Assembly (NCBI GenBank): GCA_026168455.1
Contig: CM047429.1
Location: 34,207,577 to 34,271,576 of the forward strand
Length of the DNA stretch: 64,000 nucleotides
Source of the DNA: Theocolax elegans
Taxonomy: Eukaryota > Arthropoda > Insecta > Hymenoptera > Cerocephalidae
Direction of reading: 5' to 3'
A program made the translations under genes and the position numbers. Below the pieces are notes generated by a model that saw only the letters and a program-made list of their open reading frames with translations, did not search any database and had not been told where the DNA came from. Shown here in pieces: positions 12,812 through 23,756 of this stretch (the first letter of the stretch is position 1; every line of letters begins with the position of its first letter).

Positions 12812-15800
12812 TTACTGCAGTGCAGGGCGCCCGGGGCAGCTCGGGTGTCCTGCGTTCAGGTTTCCCACGTTTTGGAGGAATCTGACGCAGTTAGGACATG
12901 TTTGGAGTGTAACGCCACTAGTTCCACACAGGTGGCACTCCTTTGCTGCCAATTCGGTAGAGCACTGCTCAGCGGAGTGCCCAATGTTTCCGCATCGGTA
13001 GCATGTTCGGCTCGGGCAATCCGACGACCTATGACCGACTTTTTGGCATGTGAAACACACGCCGACAAAATTGGTGCTCAGGTTCGTTGGATTTACTGGC
13101 GTCGCCTGTGGTTGCACATACCTTACCAGGTTTTGTGCCTTTTGTGGGACAAAAACATTTTGCTGGGGCAGTTGAGAATTCGTCAAAACACGTCTTTCTC
13201 TTTTGCCCGAGCTCTGTTTTTGTTGCCCAGGTGACTGTTGAGAAACAGGCACGTACGATACGGATTTCGAATTGTGAGCACTCACTCCATTGTTCGATTT
13301 GCCGTATCGTTTCTGAAAACTATTAGCGACGTTGGAGGTACCGTACACAGCGGCTGCTTCGTATTCGCTTGAAGAAGAGTTTGGTGAGTTTTTCGCACTT
13401 TTCTTGCTCTTCTTCTTAATAGTTTTCTTCGCCGACTGTTATCCGAATGAGAAGACTCATCCTTACTCTTTTCGGTAACAGTCGCCACTTTACCCGAAAC
13501 TCGTGCTGCACCACTCTGTTTCGGAAAAGCTTCTGGTACGAGCTTCTCGCGCTTAACGTTGGAACTGGAGAATTTCGTGTCCCATGTTAAATGCTGCTCG
13601 TACTCTTTACCGTAGCTTGTCAAATCAGAGAAATTCCTGATTTGTCTTACTGGTATGTACCTACGTAATCTGGCCTCATCTGCGAGTAGGCCATCTTTAC
13701 TTGTTGTTCTAATGAGGGAGGGCATTTAAACTTATTACGATCGCTCTGAAACAGTCAAGAACGTCGTAGCCTTTTCTCCTCATTTTGTGTTCTTGATCGA
13801 AGTTCCATGAGTAAATCTTCGTCATTTGTTATACGGCCATACTCATTTAGGAACTCGATCTCAAAATGCACGCCAATCTCGAAGAGTGGCTGAACTGTAT
13901 TATCCGTACGGGAACTCCTACGCCTGCTGGCCTTCAGCCGCCCTACGAGAATCGGATCTCCTACGAGCAGGTTCGCGATCAGACTGATACCCATCGGACG
14001 AATCCGTCTGAGTGCACTGATCGCAAGAGGCCACCGCATGTTTCTCTCGAGGCGCTTCTCTACGTCTGTCCGACCTCTTTTTGTGACTGCTCCGGAATTT
14101 CCGTCTGTGCTCGGTCGTCGAGTTTATGTGTCGTCGAGGTAATGTGCGGGTGCATAAAAACCTCCGAGTTGAGCAGTCGTCAAAACACGTCTTTCTCTTT
14201 TGCCCGAGCTCTGTTTTTGTTGCCCAGGTGACTGTTGAGAAACAGGCACGTACGATACGGATTTCGAATTGGGCACTCACTCCATTATTCGATTTGCCGT
14301 ATCGTTTCTGAAAACTATTAGCGACGTTGGAAGTACCGTACACACGGCTGCTTCGTATTCGCTTGAAGAAGAGTTTGGCGAGTTTTTCGCACTTTTCTGC
14401 TCGTACTCTTTACCGTAGCTTGTCAAATCAGAGAAATTCCTGATTTGTCTTACTGGTATGTACCTACGGTAATCTGGCCTCATCTGCGAGTAGGCCATCT
14501 TTACTTGTTGTTCTAATGAGGGAGGGCATTTAAACTTATTTACGATCGCTCTGAAACAGTTCAAGAACGTCGTAGCCTTTTCTCCCTCATTTTGTGTTCT
14601 TGATCGAAGTTCCATGAGTAAATCTTCGTCATTTGTTATACGGCCATACTCATTTAGGAACTCGATCTCAAAATCACGCCAATCTCGAAGAGATGGCTGA
14701 ACTGTTCTATACCAAAACAGTGCTGATTTTGAGAACACATTGGGCAGGGCACTGAACATCCTGCGATCTGAGAACTCGTTGTCATTTCTGAAATCGTGCA
14801 AACGGTTCAGAAACTCTTCCGCGTTCTTTTTGGTCTCACCATCAAAGGACATGTTCCATATACGCAGCTCTCGTGCGCACCCTGTCCGATCGTGCGTTCG
14901 GTTATCGTCTTCACGATACCTTGGCCTGGCCTCGTAGGACTCTCTTTCCCGACGGTCATCTCTATTATCCGTACGGGAACTCCTACGCCTGCTGGCCTTC
15001 AGCCGCCCTACGAGAATCGGATCTCCTACGAGCAGGTTCGCGATCAGACTGATACCCATCGGACGAATCCGTCTGAGTGCACTGATCGCAAGAGGCCACC
15101 GCATGTTTCTCTCGAGGCGCTTCTCTACGTCTGTCCGACCTCTTTTTGTGACTGCTCCGGAATTTCCGTCTGTGCTCGGTCGTCGAGTTTATGTGTCGTC
15201 GAGGTAATGTGCGGGTGCATAAAAACCTCCGAGTTGAGCAGTCGTCACGGTCGTAACCGTCGACGTAGTGGTTGTGCATGATGTTGCAGCCACCGAAACA
15301 GGAACATAAGGGATTGCAGTCGTGGTCATGTTTGCTCCCAGTACCTCACCAAACCGTTTAGGTATAGCACCTGTTGATGCCAACCTCGGGCTTTGTGCAG
15401 TACGCAATGGCGAGTTTTCATACTGACCACTTGGTGACAGAGTTCCATCTTCTTCAGGAATGGGTGCTCTGTCACTAGCAACTTTTTCGCGATCCGACAT
15501 TTCGAACTCGTAGGAAACTTCCGTTCCTGATGGGACCACACTCCCTTTCCTGGAACGAGGTTTCCTAATTTCCCATAGTTCCTGACATCCTAGAGGTTTA
15601 TGTGCAGGCTCTGCCCTTACATTCTCATCGTATTCAGGGAACCATGGTATTTCCAGATTAATGTCAACACATCTTATCCGGTGACGCAAAAAGCGTTCGC
15701 GGCACTCTGCCTCTTCGCCATTTGCGTTTAAACTTAGATGCTCCAATTGGGCATACACTGCCTCAATCGGAAGCTTTTTCATTTCCCGACGAATATCCCT

Positions 15801-15857
15801 AGCTATGCGTGATTCACGCATAAGCTGGGCCATTCGGGCTTCATAGCTGCTGGCCAT
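12812..15857 (-). pseudogene. gag: Gypsy gag, tandemly duplicated and frameshifted
   Basis: The N-terminal part (15857-15189) starts MASSYEARMAQLMRESRIARD. The capsid-like middle (15104-14277) has FSKSALFWYRTVQPS, DFEIEFLNEYG, LLMELRSRTQ and the downstream RQIRNFSDLTSYGKEYEQ. The C-terminal part (13348-12812) has three cysteine clusters: CFTCQKVGHRSSDC, CYRCGNIGHSAEQC and CHLCGTSGVTLQTCPNC. The first two are CCHC knuckles of nucleocapsid type. The central region is present twice in tandem, and frames change at the joins, so no full-length Gag can be read. The arrangement upstream of pol on the same strand fits a Gypsy element. Confidence 0.82.
13181..15246 (-). repeat. Tandem duplication inside gag
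   Basis: Two adjacent copies, 13181-14177 and 14178-15246, share almost identical sequence. 13181-13402 matches 14178-14398. 13594 to about 13898 matches 14397 to about 14707. About 13899-14177 matches 14964-15246. The first copy keeps about 190 bases (13403-13593) missing from the second. The second keeps about 257 bases (14708-14963) missing from the first. Each copy therefore suffered a different internal deletion after, or during, the duplication. Confidence 0.88.
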
Positions 15858-15859
15858 TA

Positions 15860-17524
15860 TTTTTTGGCCAGCAGCAGCCGACGTGTTACGTCGGGAGAAG
15901 TACTCTCAACCGGGATTTCAGATGAAATCCCTAGTGTTTCAAATACTTCGGAAGTATCCAATTTTCAATTGGAAATTATTTTATTGGACTCACCGCATTA
16001 AAATAATTATTACTCCCAACGAGTAAAAAAAATTGGTGTCGGCTCAATTACAATAAATTGTAGAAATGCACCGACTCGTGTACCAACAAAATTAATTCAC
16101 TTAATTAAAATCCAAAAGATTTTCCTTAAACGAAATTTATTTCGTCCTTGAAAGAACAAAATAATTAAATTTTGTTGGTTAAAGTTGTGGCAAATCACAC
16201 ACTTAACACTTGTATCAAATTAAAATTAATTATTTAACTTGCTCACAAGTCTAAATAATCAATGTTTATAATAGTGTCTTGTGACTAACACACACCAAGA
16301 CTCTATACAATTGCTTCTGCAAGCAAAAATAATTATTAACAAAAAAAAAATCTTTAAATTATTTCAATATCGTCGGTAATTTACCAGTAATGGTAAATTT
16401 AACGATTTCCCAAAATATCTCTCTCGCAAGTTATAATCCAGAAGATTCCTCACTGGCGAAAAGAATTTATTTTGTTATGGAAATTGAAATAATTAAAGCT
16501 TCAATCTATTAATAAATACAGAGCAACAAATTATAAACGAAAAAAAGACAAAAAAAATTAAATTATTTATCTCACTAACGAGCCTAAATAATTAATTTTA
16601 AAATAAATATAAAATAAATACAGTGTCTTGTGATTCACACACACTAAGACACTATTTATTATTTTGCTTTTCCAAGCCCAAAACAACAAAAAAAAAATTT
16701 CCTTTATAATTTACACTACTCTACAAGCACAAATTTAATTAAATTATTTCAACAGTAGGGGTATTTACGAAATGTTGCAAATCCCGTATGGTTTGCAACA
16801 AAATAATTATTTCAATAATTGTCGTCCCAAACGACAATTTTTTTCAGCGAAATATATTTATTTTATCCTAAAAAGGACTAAATAAATAATTTATGTTGCT
16901 ACCAAGTTGAAATAATTTATATTTCCTTTTTTAAATAAATTGAACGAAAAGGAAATGAAAATTTAATTATTAAACTTGCTAACAAGTCTAAACAATTAAA
17001 TTTATACACCGAATTATTTTACTCAAACACACCAAAAAAAAAAAATTATAACCAATTATTTAACTAACAAACAAGTCTAAAGAATTGGTAAAAATGTGTG
17101 GAGATATAATTTAAACACACAAAAAAAGAAAAAGAAAGTTTTTTACATATATTAAAATTTCACGGCAAATAACGAATACAAAATATTAGGTTAAATGCCG
17201 ATCATTAAAATACATGCAAAAAAGAAATTTTTTAATTTAATTATTTAACTCACTCTCGAGTCTAAATAATTATATATTATAACTCTCGTATCTTTGCGGA
17301 AAAATCACACAAAGATACTTAACATTAATTGTTTAACTTGCAAAAAGTCTAAACAATTAACACGAGTTATAAAAAAAATTTTCTCACACTCAAAAATTTA
17401 CAAAAATATATTACAAGTATCGTAAACAGTAATACTCAATAAATACAAAATATTAAATTAAGTAATCATTGTTAGATAATTGTAATAAAAATAATTTTAA
17501 TTATTTTACTCACACACGAGTTTG
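15860..17524 (-). repeat. AT-rich Gypsy leader with repeated hairpins
   Basis: No open frame is present between gag and the upstream LTR. Instead a palindromic motif of about 37 bases recurs, reading like TTAATTATTTAACTTG, a few bases, then CAAGTCTAAATAATTAA. Copies lie near 16224, 16558, 16961, 17051, 17232 and 17324, with a half copy at 17489 and another copy beyond the inserts at 19506. A second hairpin, like GTATCTTTGCGG then CACACAAAGATAC or a diverged form, alternates with it (about 16272, 16621, 17288, 19470). The array would form many stem-loops in the transcript leader. Confidence 0.75.
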
Positions 17525-19229
17525 CACTCTAAACTCCAAAGTAGAAAATTTGACGTAAAATTGTAGATATTGAACAATTTTATCTTTTCATAAGTAAAAA
17601 GTATGTAATATATTCTTTCAAAAAGTAAAAAATATCATTTACTGCTTTGGGAAGTTGAAATAATTAAATTATTACTTTTGAAAGGTAAAAACAATCAAAT
17701 GTTTACTTTTTAAAAGTAGAAAACAATGTCGTATAATTTTAAATTAAAAAAAAATCAATTTTATTCCTTTAAATAGGATAAATTTTTTATACTTCACTTT
17801 TTGAAAGTAAGAAAAAATTACCGTATGAACAAAAAAGTCAAAAAATAAAATTTATATTTTAGAAAAGGAGATACGATTCAATTTTTACTTTTGAAAAGTA
17901 GAAATAGTAAAACATTTACTTTCTAAAAGTATAAAATATCTGTACAAAATTTTAAAGTCGAAATAGTTAAATTTTGACTTTCTTTCGATTTATATCTTGG
18001 GTTTATGTTTTTTAAGGGCATGGATTAAATAATAAACGGTATATTACTGCGGCGTCCGGGCCCAACGGGCAAAACGCGTGATTCGGGCGCTCCGCGCAGT
18101 CCCGCGCCGTCTCTCATATTTAATTGTTTTCGTGCTTTTCATTTCTCCAATTTGAATTTTTCAGGGTTTGAAGCTTAAAACTTCCTCTTTCGATTGGTAT
18201 AATTTATTTTAAAAAATAGCGTATCCCACATTGAGTAAAATCGATTTTAATTTTCAATTCAGTTTTTCTATCTTCGAAATAGGCTTTAGGGCAAAAATGA
18301 CCATACCGTTCGAAAGCTGAGAAAAATAGCTGTCGATTTATGTCTTGAGTTTATTTTTTAAGGATTACTGGTCAATTCTTAAGCGTGTTGAACACAGCGC
18401 CTTTTGAGCGAAAAAGGCTCCGCGCGCGCCGGGCACATAATAATATACATTGCATATAAATTAATTTTCTTTAATTCTGAACTATAAAATTTATCAATTT
18501 TTCTTTTATATAAATATAAAGTATTGTGTCTACTTTTTGAAAGTTGTATTTTCTCTTGTTAAATTTTCAAAAGTAAAAACAAGACATTTTCTTCTTTCGA
18601 ATTCTATTGCAACATTTTTTACTTTTTAAAAATAGAAATTTAGCTGCTGCAACTTTTCGAAAGTAAAAATTAATATTTTTTAATTTTTATGAACAAGAGT
18701 GATATTTTCAACTTTCTAAAAAGATAATTTGAACCATTCTTATTTTCGAAAGTTAACATTTAATTGTACATTACAAAAGTCAAAATTTAACTATTTCGAT
18801 TTTAAAATTTTGTACAGATATTTTATACTTTTAGAAAGTAAATGTTTTACTATTTCTACTTTTCAAAAGTAAAAATTGAATCGCATCTCCTCTAAAATAT
18901 AAATTTTATTTTTTGACTTTTTTGATCATACGGTATTTTTTTCTTACTTTCAAAAAGTGAAATATAAAAAATGTATCCTATTTAAAGGAATAAAATTGAT
19001 TTTTTTTTAATTTAAAATTATACGACATTGTTTTCTACTTTTAAAAAGTAAACATTTGATTGTTTTTACCTTTCAAAAGTAATAATTTAATTATTTTAAC
19101 TTCCCAAAGCAGTAAATGATATTTTTTACTTTTTGAAAGAATATATTACATACTTTTTACTTATGAAAAGAAAAAATTGTTCAATATCTACAATTTTACG
19201 TCAAATTTTCTACTTTGGAGTTTAGAGTG
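17525..19229. mobile_element. 1.7-kb foldback element in the Gypsy leader
   Basis: Two inverted arms of about 460 bases (17525-17985 and about 18770-19229) start with CACTCTAAACTCCAAAG and its complement. They match closely along their length. The centre holds a GC-rich island (about 18050-18130 and 18390-18440). The arms carry repeated small palindromes of the type TACTTTTNAAAAGTA. The insertion splits one of the leader's hairpin repeats. No transposase frame is present. No clear target duplication was found. Confidence 0.8.
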
Positions 19230-19441
19230 TATAACGGATACGGATTTTCGAGTGTCGGCGCAGGTTAGGTCTCTGAATTATCGGCGACGTTCATCGATAG
19301 GACCAAGTCGACTAGCCGGGATAATTGCGAATGGTAGCGCAGTGATGAGGCTTCTGCCTCGCGCTCCCGGGATCGTGGGTTCGCGCCCCGATACCTTCGT
19401 TGATTTTTTTATTCCTTATATTCAATCTGTACCCCGTTACA
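19230..19441 (+). mobile_element. Solo LTR carrying a tRNA-like pol III module
   Basis: The 212-base unit is flanked by a perfect 4-base duplication, AGTG (19226-19229 and 19442-19445). Its ends are TATAACGG and CCGTTACA; the first is one change from the TGTAACGG expected of an LTR. Inside, TAGCGCAGTGA (19335) and GGTTCGCGCCC (19378) match pol III A and B boxes with one mismatch each. A T7 run follows at 19404-19410. The spacing from B box to T-run to LTR end is nearly the same as in the TRIM LTRs at 56832-57518. It sits exactly at the right end of the foldback, whose last four bases form the duplication. Confidence 0.7.
19322..19410 (+). ncRNA. tRNA-like sequence in solo LTR
   Basis: The sequence holds an A box with one mismatch, a hairpin GAGGC-TTCT-GCCTC where an anticodon arm would be, a T-arm-like TGGG-TTCGCGC-CCCG and a T7 terminator. 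No clean seven-base acceptor stem closes it, so it is tRNA-derived rather than a working tRNA gene. Confidence 0.5.
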
Positions 19442-19445
19442 AGTG

Positions 19446-19820
19446 TAAATAATTAATCTTACAACTATTGTATCTTTGCGGCTGATTCACACAAAGTTAC
19501 TTAATGTTAATTATTTAACTTGCAAACAAGTCTAAATAATTAACAAAAGTTGCAAAATATATTTTATATACACAAAAATTTATACATATATTATAAAAAT
19601 AAATAGTAATAAATAATATATACAATTACTAAATTATAATTACATATAATGTATGTCAGAGAGGGGAGAAAGCAACAACAATTTCGCTCTCGAACTCAAA
19701 AAAAAAACCAATTAAAATTTCGCCGCGTCCCGTATACAAAGAAAACAAAATTATTTAAATTTTCTTTAAAAGGGAGGGGGTGGGGCAACTACCTCTCCCG
19801 AAAGGATCTAATTATAAAAC
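19446..19820 (-). other. Proximal part of the Gypsy leader
   Basis: This carries one more copy of each leader hairpin (about 19470 and 19506), then AT-rich sequence and a purine-rich stretch near 19770-19800. In the element's orientation a primer-binding site should lie directly left of 19821. The bases there, read on the minus strand as TTTTATAATTAGATCC, match no tRNA end I recognise. Confidence 0.5.
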
Positions 19821-20804
19821 GTGACGTGGTATTCGCGCACCCGATCGAATTTAATTAATTTTAATAATTAGAATTGACCGTTGGGCTGCGTTGCCCAATA
19901 CCGCGCACACAATTAATTTATTTATTTATCCGAACTGCGGGCTGTCGCCAGGAACGCAAGTTCGCTGGGACGAACGGTGTAGAGGATTCGGGCGATCCTC
20001 CTTGCCTCGACACGATTTATAAGAATTAAATAAACGTCGGCGGGAGCGGGGAGAATAATAAATAAACTCACTCAATTAAAATGTTACTTGACAATGTTAC
20101 TTCGCGCGGGCGGAAGTATCGGGAGCCAACCGGATCGAGATCCTCGCCTGCGGTTGACTTTGCCCCGACTCCGCTATTCGGGTACCGGCGTACCCGAATA
20201 CACTCCCGAGGTCTCACACACACATACACTCGGGGTAATGGGGGGAACGCGCGGTAGTGTAAAATACACTTACCGGGATACGCCCCGTGGATGGCCCAGC
20301 CGATCCGTGTCCCTTTTGTCCTCCTGGGCAACGGAGGACCGACGTCGGCTGCGGTGTCCAAAAGGCGGCCCTGTGCCGCGGCGAGTGTCTCGCGAACCGC
20401 GTTAACACTCACACTCTCACTCCCATCCTTTTGGGTATCACCAATTCACTCGCGGCTCACCTCGCGAGGATGTTCCGGGTTCCGACGGCTTTTGCGACTC
20501 ACGCACCTTGGCTCAGCCGTAAACACTATAACGATTACCCCGGATGGTTTGTCCGTCTCGAGCGGCAGATCGGGACATACTGATTAGGCAATTGCCCAAT
20601 TTCGAAAAAGGGATGAGAGTGGGAAACACACACACTCTCGCGCTCTCATCCCTACGTACTATTGCGCGCGTAATTGTACACTTGATCGACGTAAACAAAT
20701 GTTGTCGGTTGGCCTTGACATACCAAAGGCTCCGACGACTTACATTTAACATGAGTTTAAATGCTTTGTTCGCCGCGAATAGTTGTGTGACGATTTCCGT
20801 CACA
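19821..20804 (-). repeat. Gypsy 5-prime LTR
   Basis: Direct-repeat partner of 6030-7014, sharing GTGACGTGGTATTCGCGCAC at one end and GATTTCCGTCACA at the other. It differs by scattered substitutions and indels, including a larger difference in its middle. AAGT follows at 20805-20808. Confidence 0.9.
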
Positions 20805-20980
20805 AAGTTTAGGAGAACAAAAAGCTCTAAGAATTATAGACAACATTTTATCAATGCACCATTCAACATTGGAACAATTTAAACTACCAAAAATTGATAA
20901 TGAAATTTACTTAAATTCGAATGTTATTGATGATATCAATAATGCAATTGATGAAATAAAAATATTACTAAAATCTTTAA
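20805..20980 (+). pseudogene. Helitron helicase remnant resumed after the Gypsy
   Basis: After the second AAGT, the frame reads SLGEQKALRIIDNILSMHHS, then LEQFKLPKIDNE. This matches the Helitron segment just before the helicase motifs (an Ie-iL....l..f.LP pattern). It continues in the same frame as the part ending at 6029. It stops at TTAA (20977-20980), where a new element begins with GGGGGTATCC, so the helicase motifs themselves are not seen. Confidence 0.7.
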
Positions 20981-21665
20981 GGGGGTATCCTGCTTTGGAA
21001 GGCCTAAAAACCCGTTTTTTAGGGAATTTTTTTAAGATAGAAAAAAATGACCAACTCCAGAGAACTTTCAGGAAATTTTATTATATAATTGAACATTATA
21101 AAAAAATTTTTTTAAAGAAAATTATCAAAATGCAGCCGATTATTAGGCACATTTGTTGGTCAATCCGTAATCCGAGTCTTCTATTGGCGGGAGTGATAGA
21201 GCTCTTAATCTTGATCTGAAACAGAAAGCCAAAAAAAAATTTCATTTTCATACATGTATTTTCTATTTGAACCAAGAAAAATCCGAAGAAATTGTGAAAT
21301 TTGAAATTTTTTCCGAATTTGAAGCAAAAAGTGCTTTTTACGAGAAAAAAAAAATGTCTTCAATGTGCTGAAAAAGTCTTTTAGAAATTTATTTCCATAA
21401 ACCTTTTTGGTTCATATTGAAGAGTAGATAAAATTGAAGCTAAAAAACTTTGGATCGTTACGATAGCTTATTTATTTTTTTTGCAAACACGCCTGCCAGT
21501 TTAGAAAAAGTGGAAAAACGAAAACTCGAGAAAAAGCGCTTTAAAGTTTATGAACTGGAAAAATGTTAATTTTCGACTACTTACGGCAATAATTCGCTAA
21601 TCAGTTATTCCTGCACCATACAATAGACCTTCAGCTTCCTTATGGAACTCATTTTGTTGAAGTTG
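20981..21665. mobile_element. Left end of a TTAA-flanked DNA transposon
   Basis: The Helitron sequence breaks at TTAA (20977-20980) directly before GGGGGTATCCTGCTTTGGAA. No partner end was found in the window. The next 680 bases are AT-rich and non-coding and lead to the C-terminal end of the Mutator-like transposase gene on the minus strand. This may be that element's terminal region, or a separate MITE. Confidence 0.45.
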
Positions 21666-22600
21666 TTAAACCCTACGGGGCGTACGAGCTTCCTTACTGG
21701 AAAGAGACGAACGTCGTCTTTCTCGTTCAATCCGTTGTATGTCGACTTTATCCGCAAACATTATACATTGCTGACCAACTTTAAAATTGAGTAATTGCAT
21801 GGTATGCAGAACTGCTGGATATCCTTCATTGAACATTCCTGCAGCCATATACGCAGCAATTTCTACGATTTTTTTACCAGAATTGAGATATTTCGGAGTT
21901 ATGCGCCAGACAGTGGAGTTGAACGATTCGTTCGAATTTTGCGAGTGTCCACCTAAGCATCGCGTCATGAGATCGTCATTCGAAAGTTCTTCGTAGATTG
22001 GATGAATATGTTCCTCCTTTTTTTCGTCAATCAATTGAGCAGAATGTTTGAAGGATGCAAGACGATTCGTAACTTCGGCTTTGCGCCATTCACACCAGCT
22101 GTCAGTGCCTGTCGGACAATTCTCGTGACGAGGAGATTCATCATTTAAACAATAATGATCCAACGTTGCCATCACAGTTTTTTTCATATCTTGGACAGAA
22201 TGAATATTCCTTCGAATTGCTAAACCATAATATATTGTCAACTTTTTGATGAGACTCTCTGTTAGACGCTTTTTTCCTCCAAGCTTCTCTTCCTTCCTTT
22301 TATTTTGGAGTCGAGTACCCATGCGCTTTTGTACGTGTTCCACGCACTCATTTTTTGTCGCAGGGTAATCATCAACATATGGATTCATTTTTACAATACC
22401 ATTGAAAGTTTTCGAATCACCGTCGCGGATGTAGTTCGTATACTTTACTCCAAAATTTTCAACAGATCTCAAAAACATCTCCACGATTGAATCTACCTCC
22501 ATCTTCCCTGCTGAACCATTGTGATTTGAAGAGCATGATTCTTTATGATCATTATACCTTTCTTCAAATTCTTCTTCGTCTAATATATTCTTTTGTAAAG

Positions 22601-23046
22601 AACCGACGCGGTGGCGGAGTGGCGGAGACGCACCTCGGCCGATCACGAAAGTTAAGCAGCACTGAGTGCGGTTCGTACTTGGATGGGTCACACCATTCTT
22701 GTGCGGCTTTCGGGATCGGTTAGGTGTTTTTCCACACTTCACAACGTGAGCGGGAGGTGTGAAACATTCGGTTTCGGTGTCAAGGCCTACGCAATGTGAC
22801 TTTGACACCCAAAAATAATGTTTCGAATACACCGGCCATCTCGGGTGAGGTTTTCCCTGCTTCACAGGTTTCCCTCATCCACGGGCATAACCCCGGGCGA
22901 ATGCGAGATGGTGGGGTTTTTAAGGGAGGGATAAAAGCACCCACACATAGGTGGTAGGTGGACACCGTTAAAGTCCCCAGGGGGATAAACGGTAGGAAGT
23001 GCCAGGAAAAAGAGTGCACAAAATCAAGAATAAAAAAAAAAAAAAA
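22601..23046 (+). mobile_element. 5S rRNA-derived SINE, copy 1
   Basis: Its 5-prime part resembles the internal promoter half of 5S rRNA: GATCACGAAAGTTAAGCAGC, then GTACTTGGATGGGTCAC. A family-specific body follows, ending in GAATA plus a poly(A) run. A perfect 19-base target duplication, AATATATTCTTTTGTAAAG, flanks it (22582-22600 and 23047-23065). It disrupts the Mutator-like transposase. It matches the copy at 52960-53370. A genuine 5S gene is excluded by the missing first part and by the target duplications. Confidence 0.9.
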
Positions 23047-23756
23047 AATATATTCTTTTGTAAAGCACATGAATGACAATATGCACTTTTTAGAATAAGG
23101 TCGACTACTTTGCCAGAGTAATATGCAATGAGCGTTGTAACACCAAACAATGAAGTAAAACCTCGTTTTTTTCAAGATCCATCGCCAGAAACTTTCAAAC
23201 AGTCAGCAGATCTATCATGTTTTATATTTTTTTCTTTGTCTTCTTTGACAGCTTTTTCACAAACGCTTTTGAACATTGATTTTGACGCTGTAAATAAATG
23301 CTGTACAATTTGATCATACGTTGATTTTGCTAAATTTTGACATATATCTATAAGTCCACAAAACACATTGATACTTTCTTGTCCAATACCGAAAAGCCTC
23401 ATAACAAAAACAATTCGTCTATTTATTTCGAATCCAGTGTTTATAAACGGTCCTGAATTTATTTCTCAATGACCACACATACACGATAATACAATTTTGA
23501 AACCTAAGCCTCGATGTCCGCTTTCTGAAAATTGTATATTTTGTTTGCAAGATCTGCAAATTACGATATCAGTAATTGCAAAAAATACTGTGACAAACTC
23601 GATTATTCGATAGCAGTGAGTTGGATGCACAATGATATTCTCGGTGCTAGCGGTGGCTAATTTTCTCTCAGTACTACTTGTGTTGCACTCTGTATCGTCT
23701 GATTCTGTTGTGAATTGATTACCATGGAATTTTCGTTTCCGTCGTTTTGCAGCACG

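Larger units (their letters stand above)
6030..20804 (-). mobile_element. 14.8-kb Gypsy LTR retrotransposon
   Basis: Direct repeats of about 985 bases bound the element (6030-7014 and about 19821-20804). Their outer ends read TGTGACG and CGTCACA. A 4-base target duplication, AAGT, is at 6026-6029 and 20805-20808. Coding order on the minus strand is gag (15857 down to 12812), pol (12416 to 9051) and a third ORF (8937 to 7109). A polypurine run lies beside the downstream LTR. Removing the element joins the Helitron frame without a shift. The LTRs differ by scattered substitutions and short indels, so the insertion is not recent. No primer-binding site was recognised beside the upstream LTR at 19820. 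About 1.9 kb inside (17525-19441) is later insertions. Confidence 0.9.

Noticed and set aside
20068..20803. GC-rich open frames inside the second Gypsy LTR
   Set aside because: Same reason: frames differ from those in the partner LTR and encode no known motif.
22601..22720. A genuine 5S rRNA gene
   Set aside because: The first part of 5S is missing, and a family body, A-tail and target duplications follow; it is a SINE.
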